Positions 51,239-61,493 of a stretch of DNA of 64,000 nt are shown here, piece after piece. The translations under genes were made by a program, and so were the position numbers. Each line of letters begins with the position of its first letter. Position 1 is the first letter of the stretch. The notes beneath the pieces are model-generated. The model did no database searches and was not told the origin of the DNA. It saw only the letters and a list, made by a program, of their open reading frames with translations. The DNA comes from Microtetraspora malaysiensis (GTDB lineage: Bacteria; Actinomycetota; Actinomycetes; Streptosporangiales; Streptosporangiaceae): the NCBI RefSeq assembly GCF_001528665.1, contig NZ_BBYJ01000026.1, positions 1-64,000 on the forward strand, written 5' to 3'.

Positions 51239-52315
51239 CTACCCCGGTCGCGCGGCTCTATCCCCGCCGCCCCGCCCGCCGCCCGGGGCGGCCGAGGACG
51301 CGCGGATCCGGAAGTCGGCCGAGAACAGGCGGCCGTCGTCGCCGCCGCGGCCGTCCAGGCGGTCGACGAGCAGCTCCACCGCCGCCCGCGCGGTCTCGCC
51401 GGGCAGGAAGCTGAGCGTGCTGATCGGCGGGTCGGTGTAGGACGCCGCCGGGTCCTCCGTGGTGCAGACCAGCAGCAGGTCGCCGGGGACGGAGCGGCCG
51501 AGCCGGCGGATCGTGTCCAGCAGCAGCGGCGTGCTCAGTTCGACCAGGGTGAACAGCGCGTCCGGCGGGACCGGGGCGGCGAGCAGCTCCGTCACGGCCT
51601 GGAGCGTCTGCTCGACGCCGGGGGCGGGCAGGCAGGCGATCCGGGGGGCGCGTCCCCGCTCGGCGCACCAGTCGTGGTACGCGCGGACGGACTGCTGGTG
51701 AAAGCAGGCCGTGGTCGCGCCGGCGACGACGGCGATGCGTTCGGCGCCCGCCTCCTCCAGGTGATCGAGGACCTGGCGTACGGCGGCGTCGTTGTCGAAG
51801 TCGACCCAGCCGCCGGCCGCCCGTGCCTCGCCCGGGACCTCGGCCAGGGCCCGGCGGTCGGAGACCACGGGGACGCCCGCGGCGAGGAAGTCCCGGACCA
51901 TCGGGTCCCCCTCGACCGGGTCGATGACGAACACGCCGTCCAGCGGGATGTCCAGCCAGCAGTCGTCCGGCCCGTAGGTGGGCAGCAGGACGACGCCGTA
52001 CCCGTGCGCGAGGGCCGCCCGGGTCGTCGCGGTGACGATCTGGGAGAAGTAGGCCAGGTCGGCGTAGACCCAGGGCGTCTCGACGTACTCGCGTGCCGCG
52101 AGGCCGAGCAGGCGGGTGTGCCCGGCGCGCAGCAGCCGTGCCGTCGCGTTCGGGCGGTAGCCGAGGGCCCGGGCCACCTTCTGCACGTGCTCGCGGGTGG
52201 CCGCGGGGAGCCGCCCGGCCCCGTTCAGCGCGTCCGACACGGTCGTCTTGGACACTCCGGCGGCGCGGGCCACGTCCACGAGACGGACCCGCGGTGTGCG
52301 GTCTGACTGGCTCAT
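51239..52315 (-). CDS. LacI family transcriptional regulator
   Basis: 358 residues from ATG 52315 (AGGA eight bases upstream; longer frame rejected). HTH: VRLVDVARAAGVSKTTVSDALNGAGRL (landmarks only), hinge YRPNATARLLRAG, then a periplasmic-binding-protein-like ligand domain. Divergent from an ABC operon; a palindromic operator lies between. Likely a repressor of the transporter-amidase operon, released by its substrate. Confidence 0.9.
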   Translation of the reverse strand: MSQSDRTPRVRLVDVARAAGVSKTTVSDALNGAGRLPAATREHVQKVARALGYRPNATARLLRAGHTRLLGLAAREYVETPWVYADLAYFSQIVTATTRAALAHGYGVVLLPTYGPDDCWLDIPLDGVFVIDPVEGDPMVRDFLAAGVPVVSDRRALAEVPGEARAAGGWVDFDNDAAVRQVLDHLEEAGAERIAVVAGATTACFHQQSVRAYHDWCAERGRAPRIACLPAPGVEQTLQAVTELLAAPVPPDALFTLVELSTPLLLDTIRRLGRSVPGDLLLVCTTEDPAASYTDPPISTLSFLPGETARAAVELLVDRLDGRGGDDGRLFSADFRIRASSAAPGGGRGGGDRAARPG

Positions 52316-52370
52316 GAGCGCGATCCTGTCATCCGGGCGGACGCTCCGCCACCCACCCGTATGCAGTGCA

Positions 52371-52407
52371 GAATCGTTCCGCCTAACCCTTGTGCAGGAA
52401 CGTTCCT
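52371..52407. promoter_or_regulatory. LacI-type operator pair (AGGAACGTTCCT and imperfect copy)
   Basis: AGGAACGTTCCT at 52396-52407 is a perfect 12-bp palindrome with a central CG, the usual pattern for LacI-family operators. A related GAATCGTTCC lies at 52371-52380. They sit 69-106 bases before the ABC binding-protein start and just upstream of the divergent lacI-type gene. Confidence 0.7.
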
Positions 52408-52476
52408 TCACGAATACTCACAGCCACCTCTGCCGCACACCTGATCGTTGCGGCCCGTTCAGAAAGAGGTGGTCTG

Positions 52477-54096
52477 ATGCGCACCTCCCGTTTCGCCGCC
52501 GCAACGGCGCTGCTCGCACTCGCGGTCGCCGCCTGCGGCGGCGCCTCGCCCGCCGGCAAAGGTGGCGGCTCCGCCGCATTCGAGATCACGAAGGACACCG
52601 CGCCGGCCAGGGACGCCGTGGACACGGTGACCTGGTCGCTCTACGCCGAACCGCAGTCCCTGGACTACGCGTACGCCTTCGATTACCACCCCAACACCGT
52701 GCTCGCCAACGTGTGCGAGCAGCTCATGCGGATCACCCCCGAGCTGAAGGTGGAGCCCGGCCTGGCCGTCGCCGCGGCCAACCCCGACCCCAAGCGCTGG
52801 GTCTACACGATCCGCGACGGCGTGAAGTTCCACGACGGCTCCACGCTCACCGCCGACGACGTCGTCGCCAGTATGCGGCGCCACATGGATCCCAAGGTCG
52901 GCTCGTACTGGGTCTCCGTCTACCAGAACGTCGACAAGATCGAGAAGACCGGGCCGATGGAGGTCACGGTCCACCTTAAGAAGCCCGACCAGCTCTTCAA
53001 CGAAGAAATGGGCACCTCCGCCGGAACCATCGAGAGCGCCGCCTCGCTGGCCAAGGAGGGCTACGGCACACCGGACGTCGGAGTCAACTGCACCGGCCCC
53101 TTCTCGTTCGAGTCGTGGCAGAAGGGCCAGTCGATCAACTTCAAGAAGTTCGCCGGCTACTGGGACAAGGCGCTCGAACCCAAGGTGAACACGCTCACGA
53201 TGGTGTTCATCCCGGACCCCGCCGCCCGCGTCAACGCGATGCTCGCCGGGGAGGTCGACGGCGGCTACCTGCTGCCGCCTCCCGGATTCGCCAAGCTCCG
53301 CACCGCCACCAACGGCACGCTCTACTTCGGCCCCAACACGACGGCGGTGAGCCTGATCCCCGCCAACCTCAAGGGCACGCTCGGTGACGTCGACGTTCGC
53401 CGGGCGCTGTCCATGGCGCTCGACCGCGACGGCATCATCAAGGCCGCCGCGGGCGGAGCCGGCACACCGGCGAAGGCGCCCGGCGCCATCGGAGCCTGGG
53501 GAATCGCCCCTGACGCGGCCAAGGAGTACTACGCCAAGCTTCCGGCCCCCACCAGGGACGTCGCCGGGGCGAAGAAGCTGGTCGAGGAGGCCGGCGCCTC
53601 CGGCAAGAAGGTCGTGATCGCGACGAGCACGCTCTCGCCCGACATCGGCGTCATCGCCAACGCGGTGCAGTCGGCGGGGCAGGCCATCGGCCTGAAGGTC
53701 GAACTGAAGGCGGTCGCCCCCGAGGCCTACACGGCGCTGTTCTCCGACCCGAAGGCCCGCGAGGGCATCGACCTGTTTATGACGATCTGGTATGACTCCA
53801 CCCCCGACCCGCTGGAGTTCTACGGAATCCTGCGGACCGGCGACTTCGCCAACTACGGCGGCTACTCCAACCCCGAGTACGACGCCCTGGTCGACGAGGC
53901 CGTCGCCCAGGCCGATCCGGCCGCGCGCGCCGCGACGGTCGCCAAGCTGCAGGAGATCGCCGTCCGTGACGTGATTTGGATCCCGCTGTACGAGCCGCCG
54001 CACACCATGTTCCTGAACAAGCGACTCACCGGCGCGCCGACCGGCATCTCCCAGCTCGTCTTCCCGTGGGCGGCTCGTCTGGGTTCGGCCGGTTGA
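52477..54096 (+). CDS. Peptide-type ABC transporter substrate-binding lipoprotein (SBP family 5)
   Basis: 539 residues from ATG 52477 (AAAGAGGTGG upstream). Lipobox ALAVAAC with Cys20. Family 5 landmarks: EPQSLDYAYAFDYHPN, VKFHDGSTLTADDV, PDPAARVNAMLAGEVDG, and C-terminal VIWIPLYEPP. Binds a peptide, amide or related solute outside the membrane for the downstream permeases; the company of an amidase and an amidohydrolase suggests an amide or N-acyl compound. Confidence 0.92.
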   Translation: MRTSRFAAATALLALAVAACGGASPAGKGGGSAAFEITKDTAPARDAVDTVTWSLYAEPQSLDYAYAFDYHPNTVLANVCEQLMRITPELKVEPGLAVAAANPDPKRWVYTIRDGVKFHDGSTLTADDVVASMRRHMDPKVGSYWVSVYQNVDKIEKTGPMEVTVHLKKPDQLFNEEMGTSAGTIESAASLAKEGYGTPDVGVNCTGPFSFESWQKGQSINFKKFAGYWDKALEPKVNTLTMVFIPDPAARVNAMLAGEVDGGYLLPPPGFAKLRTATNGTLYFGPNTTAVSLIPANLKGTLGDVDVRRALSMALDRDGIIKAAAGGAGTPAKAPGAIGAWGIAPDAAKEYYAKLPAPTRDVAGAKKLVEEAGASGKKVVIATSTLSPDIGVIANAVQSAGQAIGLKVELKAVAPEAYTALFSDPKAREGIDLFMTIWYDSTPDPLEFYGILRTGDFANYGGYSNPEYDALVDEAVAQADPAARAATVAKLQEIAVRDVIWIPLYEPPHTMFLNKRLTGAPTGISQLVFPWAARLGSAG

Positions 54097-54104
54097 GTCC
54101 CGCC

Positions 54105-55055
54105 ATGGCAGGCTTCCTCCTCCGCCGGATCGGCGGGATCGCCGTGACGTTGCTCGTCACATCGTTCCTGGTCTTCGGTTCGGTCCACCTCGCCCCCGGT
54201 GACCCGGCGTCCTTCCTCCTGGGAGGGCGCTCGGCGTCACCGGCCGCCGTCGCGGCCATCAAGGAGCAGTACCACCTCGATGACCCGTTCCTGGTCCAGT
54301 ACACGAAGTGGATCGGCGGCGTCGTCACCGGCGACTTCGGCAAGTCCGCGACGTTCCGGCAGGACGTGGGCGGCCTGATCGCCGCCCGGTTGCCGACGAC
54401 GCTGCTGCTCATCGGCTATGCCGGCGTGCTCATCCTGGTCGGCGGCCTGGCGTTCGGGGCGCTGGCCGCCCTGCGGCGGGGCGTCGTCGACCGGGCGGTC
54501 CTCGTCGGCACGGGCATCGCCACGGCCACCCCCTCGTTCGTCGCGGCGATCGGCCTGATCTCACTCTTCGCCGTCCGACTCGGCTGGTTTCCCGCCTTCG
54601 GCAACGGCGGCGGTTTCGGTGACCGGATCTACCATCTGACGCTCCCGGCGGCGGCGCTCGCCCTGACCTTCGTCGGCCTGCTGGCCCGGGTGACCCGGAC
54701 GTCGATGCTGGAGGAACTGGGACGCGAGCACGTCGAGGTGGCCCGCTCACGCGGGGTGCCCGGCTCGGACGTCGTACGGCGGCATGTGCTGCGCAACGCC
54801 CTCGGCCCGATCACCACCGTGACCGGAACGGTCGTGGCCGGCCTGCTGGTCGCCACCTCGATCGTGGAGACCGCCTTCGGCCTGTCCGGCGTCGGTCAGC
54901 TGCTGGTCAGCTCCGTCACCGTCAAGGACTTCCCGGTCGTGCAGGCCGTCAGCCTGCTGGTCGTGCTGGCCTTCGTCACCGCCAACCTCGTCGTCGACCT
55001 GGTCCACCCGCTCATCGACCCCCGTCTGTCCCATGCGAAGGGAGGCAAGGCATGA
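54105..55055 (+). CDS. ABC transporter permease (DppB-like)
   Basis: 316 residues from ATG 54105; an in-frame TTG (54093) overlapping the previous stop is an alternative. Start FLLRRIGGIAVTLLVTSFLVF, then APGDPASFLLGG, six membrane segments and the EAA loop VEVARSRGVPGSDVVRRHVL. Heterodimer partner of the next gene. Confidence 0.92.
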   Translation: MAGFLLRRIGGIAVTLLVTSFLVFGSVHLAPGDPASFLLGGRSASPAAVAAIKEQYHLDDPFLVQYTKWIGGVVTGDFGKSATFRQDVGGLIAARLPTTLLLIGYAGVLILVGGLAFGALAALRRGVVDRAVLVGTGIATATPSFVAAIGLISLFAVRLGWFPAFGNGGGFGDRIYHLTLPAAALALTFVGLLARVTRTSMLEELGREHVEVARSRGVPGSDVVRRHVLRNALGPITTVTGTVVAGLLVATSIVETAFGLSGVGQLLVSSVTVKDFPVVQAVSLLVVLAFVTANLVVDLVHPLIDPRLSHAKGGKA

Positions 55056-55915
55056 CCGCCGTGCCCATCCATCGGCGCAGGTTGCTCGCGCCGCTGGCCC
55101 GCATCGCGGGCGGCGACAAACTCGTCACAGCCGCCCTCGCCGTGCTCGCCGTACTGATCGTCGCGGCGGCCTTCGCCCCGTGGATCGCACCGTACGACCC
55201 CGACTCCGTGGACCTGTCCGCGACCCTGAGCGGCTCCACCCCCGAGCACCTGCTGGGCGCGGACCAGTCCGGCCGCGACGTCCTCTCCCGGCTGATCTTC
55301 GGCGCCCGCACCGGACTGCTCGGCCCGCTGGTCGTCGTGATCGTCTCGACGCTGCTCGGCATGCTGATCGGGGTGGCGGCGGCCTGGCATGGCGGGGTCG
55401 TCGACTCCGTCCTCTCGCGGGCCATGGAGCTCATCTTCTCCTTCCCCGCCCTGCTGCTGGCCATCATCCTGGTGGCCGTCTTCGGCGTCGGGCTGACCGC
55501 GCCGGTGATCGCGATGAGCGTCGCCTACGCCCCGTACGTCGGCAGGCTCGCGCGCGGCGTGGCCCTGCAGGAGAAGGCCCGCCCCTACATCCAGGCGTAC
55601 AAGGTGCAGGGCTGGTCCGGCTGGGTGATCTGCGTGAAGCACCTGCTGCCCAACATCGCTCCGCTGATCCTCGCCCAGTCCGCGATCAACTTCGGGTACG
55701 CGCTCATGGACCTCGCGGCGCTCTCCTTCCTCGGCTTCGGTGTGCAGCCGCCCACCGCCGACTGGGGTGCGATGATCAACGAGGGCTCCTCGTCCCTGCT
55801 GCAGGGCGCGATGCTCCCCGCCCTCGCCCCCGGCGTCGCCATCGTGATCACGGTGGTGGCGTTCAGCCTCGTCGGCGAGTCCATCGCCGATCGCGTCGCA
55901 CGGCGGGAGCAGTGA
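55052..55915 (+). CDS. ABC transporter permease (DppC-like)
   Basis: 287 residues, overlapping the upstream permease gene by 4 bp. IAPYDPDSVDL, LLGADQSGRDVLSR and EAA loop QAYKVQGWSGWVICVKHLL mark the DppC type. Six membrane segments. Confidence 0.92.
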   Translation: MTAVPIHRRRLLAPLARIAGGDKLVTAALAVLAVLIVAAAFAPWIAPYDPDSVDLSATLSGSTPEHLLGADQSGRDVLSRLIFGARTGLLGPLVVVIVSTLLGMLIGVAAAWHGGVVDSVLSRAMELIFSFPALLLAIILVAVFGVGLTAPVIAMSVAYAPYVGRLARGVALQEKARPYIQAYKVQGWSGWVICVKHLLPNIAPLILAQSAINFGYALMDLAALSFLGFGVQPPTADWGAMINEGSSSLLQGAMLPALAPGVAIVITVVAFSLVGESIADRVARREQ

Positions 55916-56875
55916 TGACCACCCGGCTGCTGGAGATCGAGAACCTGACCGTGCGGCTCGCGGCCGGCCAGGCCGCGCGCCCCATCATCGACGGGGTGTC
56001 ACTGCACGTCGAGCACGGCGAGGCCGTCGGGCTGGTCGGCGAGTCGGGGTCGGGCAAGTCCGTCACCTGCCGTTCGGTGCTGGGCCTCTTCCCCGAGGGA
56101 GCCGAAGCCGCCGGCGGCCTGCGGGTGGACGGAGCGGACATCCTCACGATGTCGCCCACCCGGCTCCGCGACCTGCGCCGCCGCGACGCCTCCATGATCT
56201 TCCAGGACCCTCGGGCCTCCATCAACCCGCTGCGCAGGATCGGCGACTTCGTCACCGAGGGGTTGCGGGCCTCCGGGGTGTCCCGGAAGGGCGCCCTGGA
56301 CCGGGCCGAGGAGCTGCTGGAGTCGGTCGGCATCCGTGCGCCGCGCGCGGCCCTGCGCAGGTACCCGCACGAGTTCTCCGGCGGCATGCTGCAGCGCGTG
56401 ATGATCGCCGGCGCGCTCGCCGGAGGGCCCCGGCTGCTGCTGGCCGACGAGCCCACCACGGCGCTGGACGTCACCACCCAGGCCGAGGTCGTCTCGATCC
56501 TCACTCGGCTCCAGGCCGAGCGTGACATGGGGATGCTCTTCGTCACCCATGACCTGGAGCTGGCCGCCGCGATCTGCGACCGCGTCTACGTGATGTACGC
56601 GGGCCGGATCGTCGAGGCGCAGTCCGCCGAAGGACTCTTCAGCCGACCACGCCATCCGTACACCTCGGGGCTGCTGGCCGCGACCCCGCGTCTGGAGTCG
56701 GACCGGCCGCCGCACGGCGTCCCCGGGCGTCCGGTGTCGCTGTCCGAGGCTCCGAGCGGATGCGCCTTCGCGGCCCGTTGCGCCCACGCCCGGCCCGGCT
56801 GCACCGAGCACGAACCCGGCCTGCGGGAGATCGACGGCGCCCAGGTGGCCTGCCTGCGCGCGGAGGAGCTGATCC

Positions 56876-56883
<8 letters not shown>
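55915..56883 (+). CDS. ABC transporter ATP-binding protein (DppD-like)
   Basis: 322 residues; ATG overlaps the previous TGA. Walker A GESGSGKSV, IFQDPRASINP, FSGGMLQRV, LLLADEPTTALD, FVTHD, and the C-terminal CAFAARCAHARPGC motif of OppD/DppD. Confidence 0.93.
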
Positions 56884-57735
<852 letters not shown>

Positions 57736-57739
<4 letters not shown>

Positions 57740-59151
57740 CCGACCTCGCCTACCTGCCCGCGACCGAGGCCCTGCGGCTGTTCCGGTCCCGCGAGCTGTC
57801 CCCCGTCGAGCTGATGGCCGCCGTCATCGACCGCGCCGAGGCCGTCGAACCCCAGGTCAACGCGCTCAGCGAGCGCACCTTCGAGGAGGCCCTCCTCCAG
57901 GCGAAGCAGGCCGAGCGCGCCTACCGCGACGGCTCGCCGCGACCGCTGGAAGGGCTTCCCGTGGCGGCCAAGGACGAGCAGCCGATCGCCGGCCGTCTCG
58001 CCACGGACGGCTCGCTCGCGTACGCCGGCCACGTGGCCGAGGTGACCCACCCGATCATCGAGCGGATCGTGGCCGCCGGCGGCATCATTCATGCCCGTAC
58101 GACGACGCCCGAGTTCTGCTGCGCGGGCTTCACCCACTCGAAGTTGTGGGGCATCACGCGCAACCCGTGGAACCTCGACTACTCCCCCGGCGGCTCCTCG
58201 GGCGGCTCCGGCGCGGCGCTCGCCTCCGGTACGGCCATGCTCGCCACCGGCTCCGACATCGGTGGCTCGATCCGGCTGCCCGCCGCCAACACCGGCACGG
58301 TCGGCTTCAAGCCGCCCTACGGCCGGGTGCCCGCGATGCCGCCGTTCAACCTGGACCACTACTGCCACGACGGGCCGATGGCGCGCACGGTCGCCGACTG
58401 CGCGCTGCTGCAGAACACCATCGTCGGCCCGCACCCGCATGACGTGGTCTCGCTCCGCCCGGCCGTTCGCATCCCCGACCGGCTCGGCGACGTGACCGGG
58501 ATGCGCGTCGCGTACGCGCCCAGCCTGGGCGACTGGGAGATCGAGCCGGAGATCGCGGCCAACACCGAGGCCGTGGCCGACGCGCTGCGGGAGGCCGGGG
58601 CGATCGTCGAGGAGGTCGCGGTCGGGCTGCGCCGCGCCGACGTCATGCGCGCCGCGTTCATCCACTTCGGCGCGATCTTCGGCCCCATGGTGGGCCGGGT
58701 CGCCGCCGAGCACGGCGACCTGCTCAATCCCTACGCCCTCGCTTTCGCCGCCGACGCCGCGCGGGCGATGGAGGAGCCCGGCGCCTTCCTGACCGGGCTG
58801 GAGATCGAGGCGGCGATCTACCGGCCCATCGGCGAGCTGCTCGACCGCTACGACGCGCTGATCTGCCCGACCACAGGGGCGTCGGGCCTGCGCGCGGGCG
58901 AGGAGTACGTCGACACCAAGCTCAGTGTGAACGGCGTCGAGCTCGACCACTATCTGGAGTACTCGCTCACCACGGTTTTCAACATCGCCAGCCGCTGCCC
59001 GGTGCTCAACGTCCCGTCGGGTCGCGCCTCCAACGGCGTGCCGACCGGGGTACAGATCGTCGGCCGCGGCTACGACGACGCGACCGTCTTCCACGTCGGC
59101 ACGGCCGTCGAACACGTCCGGCCCTGGGCGCACCGCCCCGACTCGCTGTGA
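57736..59151 (+). CDS. Amidase (amidase-signature family)
   Basis: 471 residues, GTG start overlapping the ATPase stop by 4 bp with AAAGGAG upstream. Ser-cisSer-Lys triad: K79 (AAKDEQ), Ser in PGGSSGGSG (about 154) and nucleophile S178 in GSDIGGSIR. Hydrolyses a carboxylic amide in the cytosol; substrate unknown but likely delivered by the transporter of the same operon. Confidence 0.92.
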
Positions 59152-59182
59152 TCCCTCCGCTCACGTCCCAAGGAGAAACCGC

Positions 59183-60811
59183 ATGACGACCCCCGCCGAC
59201 CTCGTCTTCCTCGGCGGCCCGGTGCACACGCTCGGACCGGTCCGCACCGCGGCCACGGCGGTCGCCGTCCGCGACGGCCGGATCGTCGCCGTCGGCGCGA
59301 ACCCGGACGTCCGGCCGCTGATCGGCCGCGCCACCGAGGTCGTCGACCTGGCCGGCCGCGCCCTGCTCCCCGGCTTCCAGGACGCCCACGTGCATCCCGT
59401 CCTGGCCGGCCTCGCCATGATCCGGTGCGACCTGCACGACGTTCGCGACGCGGACGAGGCGGTCGCCGCCGTCCGCGCGTACGCCGAAGCGAACCCCGAC
59501 GCCAAGTGGATCAGCGGCGGCGGCTGGTCCATGGAGTGGTTCCCCGGCGGAACGCCGAGCAGGCACCTGCTGGACGCGGTGGTCCCCGACCGGCCCGTCC
59601 ATCTGATCAACCGGGACGGCCACGGGGCGTGGGTCAACACCCGGGCGCTGGAGCTGAGCGGCGTCGACGCGGGCACGCCTGACCCGGCCGACGGGCGCGT
59701 CGAGAGGGAGGCCGACGGCAGCCCGCAGGGCACACTCCACGAGGGCGCGTCCCACCTGGTCGACCGGCACGTCCCCGAACCGACCGCGGACATGATGCTG
59801 CGCGCGCTCCGGGCGGGCCAGCGGCGGCTGCACTCCGCCGGTGTGACCACCTGGCAGGACGCGATGGTCGATCCGAAAGTGCAGCGCGCCTATCTGGCGG
59901 CGGCCGAGTCCGGGCTGCTCACCGCGCGGGTGGTCGGCGCCCTCTGGTGGGACCGTGACAGGGGCGAGGAGCAGATCCCCGAGTTGCTCTCGCGCCGAGG
60001 TGAGGCGGGCCGGTTCCGCGCCACCAGCGTGAAGATCATGCAGGACGGGGTGGCGGAGAACTTCACCGCCGCCATGACCTCCTCCTACCTCGACGGCTGC
60101 GGCTGCCGGACCGGCAACGAGGGGATCAGCTTCGTCGATCCCGAGAAGTTGCGCGGGCACGTCACCCGCCTGGACGCCGAGGGCTTCCAGGTCCACGTGC
60201 ACGCCGTCGGAGACCGCGCGGCCCGCGAGGCCCTGGACGCGTTCGAGGCGGCGCGCGCCGCCAACGGCGCGAACGACCACCGGCACCACATCGCGCACCT
60301 GCAGGTCGTGCACCCGGACGACGTGCCGCGGTTCGCCGCCCTCGGCGTCACCGCCAACATGCAGCCGCTGTGGGCGGCGCACGAGCCGCAGATGGACGAG
60401 CTGACCATCCCGTTCCTCGGCCCCGAGCGGGCGGCCTGGCAGTATCCGTTCGGGGATCTCGCCCGCGCCGGCGCCTCGCTCGCGGCCGGGAGCGACTGGC
60501 CGGTCAGCAGCCCCGATCCGTTCCTGGGCATCCACGTCGCCGTCAACCGGTGGGTCCCGGGCGAGCCCGCGGAGGCGTTCCTGCCGGAGCAGCGCCTCAC
60601 CCTGGCGGCCGCCCTGGCCGCGTACACGATCGGCGCGGCGCGGGTGAACCACCTGGACACCGAGACCGGCACCATCGAGCAGGGCAAGGTCGCCGACCTG
60701 GTGGTCACCGACCGCGACCCGTACGCGATCCCGGCCGGCGAGCTCGCCGAGACGTCGGTGCTGGCCACGTACGTCGAAGGCCGCCTCGTCCACACCGATC
60801 CGGCCTACTGA
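59183..60811 (+). CDS. YtcJ-like amidohydrolase
   Basis: 542 residues, amidohydrolase family 3 (COG1574). H69 and H71 in DAHVHP, later HVHAVGDRA, HIAHLQVV, and D in SDWPVS complete the metal site. ATG 59183 with AAGGAG upstream, 31 bp after the amidase. Cleaves an amide or imine C-N bond; works after or beside the amidase on an imported compound (inference). Last gene of the operon. Confidence 0.9.
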   Translation: MTTPADLVFLGGPVHTLGPVRTAATAVAVRDGRIVAVGANPDVRPLIGRATEVVDLAGRALLPGFQDAHVHPVLAGLAMIRCDLHDVRDADEAVAAVRAYAEANPDAKWISGGGWSMEWFPGGTPSRHLLDAVVPDRPVHLINRDGHGAWVNTRALELSGVDAGTPDPADGRVEREADGSPQGTLHEGASHLVDRHVPEPTADMMLRALRAGQRRLHSAGVTTWQDAMVDPKVQRAYLAAAESGLLTARVVGALWWDRDRGEEQIPELLSRRGEAGRFRATSVKIMQDGVAENFTAAMTSSYLDGCGCRTGNEGISFVDPEKLRGHVTRLDAEGFQVHVHAVGDRAAREALDAFEAARAANGANDHRHHIAHLQVVHPDDVPRFAALGVTANMQPLWAAHEPQMDELTIPFLGPERAAWQYPFGDLARAGASLAAGSDWPVSSPDPFLGIHVAVNRWVPGEPAEAFLPEQRLTLAAALAAYTIGAARVNHLDTETGTIEQGKVADLVVTDRDPYAIPAGELAETSVLATYVEGRLVHTDPAY

Positions 60812-60876
60812 CGGTCTCCCTGAGGACGCGCGGGCGAGGGCGGCCTGGCCTCGCCCGCGTCCCGGAAGGACCGTAC

Positions 60877-60899
60877 TAGTTGCAAGAGATTTGCAACTA
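60877..60899. promoter_or_regulatory. TAGTTGCAA palindrome upstream of GNAT gene
   Basis: TAGTTGCAA, GAGAT, TTGCAACTA: 9-bp perfect arms, 42 bases before the GNAT start. TTGCAA half-sites are typical of MarR-family operators. No MarR-type regulator is encoded in the window nearby. Confidence 0.6.
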
Positions 60900-60941
60900 C
60901 TTGATCTAGGCGAGAGAGTCCGGGCCCAGTAGGGTGATCGC

Positions 60942-61451
60942 GTGATCAGTGACGTGACGGTTTCTCCGGCCACTTGGGACGACGGGGATGCGGTGGGCGA
61001 GATCCACGCGGAGTCGTGGAAGGCCGCCTACGCCGGCTTCTTCACTCCGGAGTTCTTCGCGGAGGCGGTGCGGCAGCGGCGCCACAAGTGGCACGACGTG
61101 CTCGCCGGGAGCAAGGGAACGATCATGCTGGCCGCCCTGAACGGGCGACCGCTGGCCTTCTCCTACTTCGGCCCCTCGGCCGAGCGGCCGGAGGCGACGG
61201 AGATCTTCGGCTTCTACGGCCACCCGGACGGCTGGGGAAGCGGTGTCGCGAGCGTCCTGATGACCGCCTCCCTGCGGAGAATGCGCGAGGACGGCGTCAG
61301 GCGGGTCCACCTGTGGACGCTACGGGACACGCTCCAGTCCCGCCGCTTCTACGTGAAGAGCGGCTTCACGGAGTCGGGCGTGGTCCGCGACCACGACTAC
61401 GGCGACGGCAACCCGATCGAGCAGGTCGAGTACGAGCTGACCCTCCCCTGA
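60942..61451 (+). CDS. GNAT family N-acetyltransferase
   Basis: 169 residues, GTG start at 60942. EIHAESWKAAYAGFFTPEF is typical of the RimI-like subgroup; acetyl-CoA region PDGWGSGVASVLMTASLRRM; C-terminal RRFYVKSGFTESG. TAGGGT ends 6 bases before the GTG, so the transcript may be leaderless. Substrate unknown; probable regulation through the palindrome upstream. Confidence 0.87.
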   Translation: MISDVTVSPATWDDGDAVGEIHAESWKAAYAGFFTPEFFAEAVRQRRHKWHDVLAGSKGTIMLAALNGRPLAFSYFGPSAERPEATEIFGFYGHPDGWGSGVASVLMTASLRRMREDGVRRVHLWTLRDTLQSRRFYVKSGFTESGVVRDHDYGDGNPIEQVEYELTLP

Positions 61452-61493
61452 CGGCCCCAGCGTCTCCACAGGGGCCGGCGTTGTCCGGTTTGA

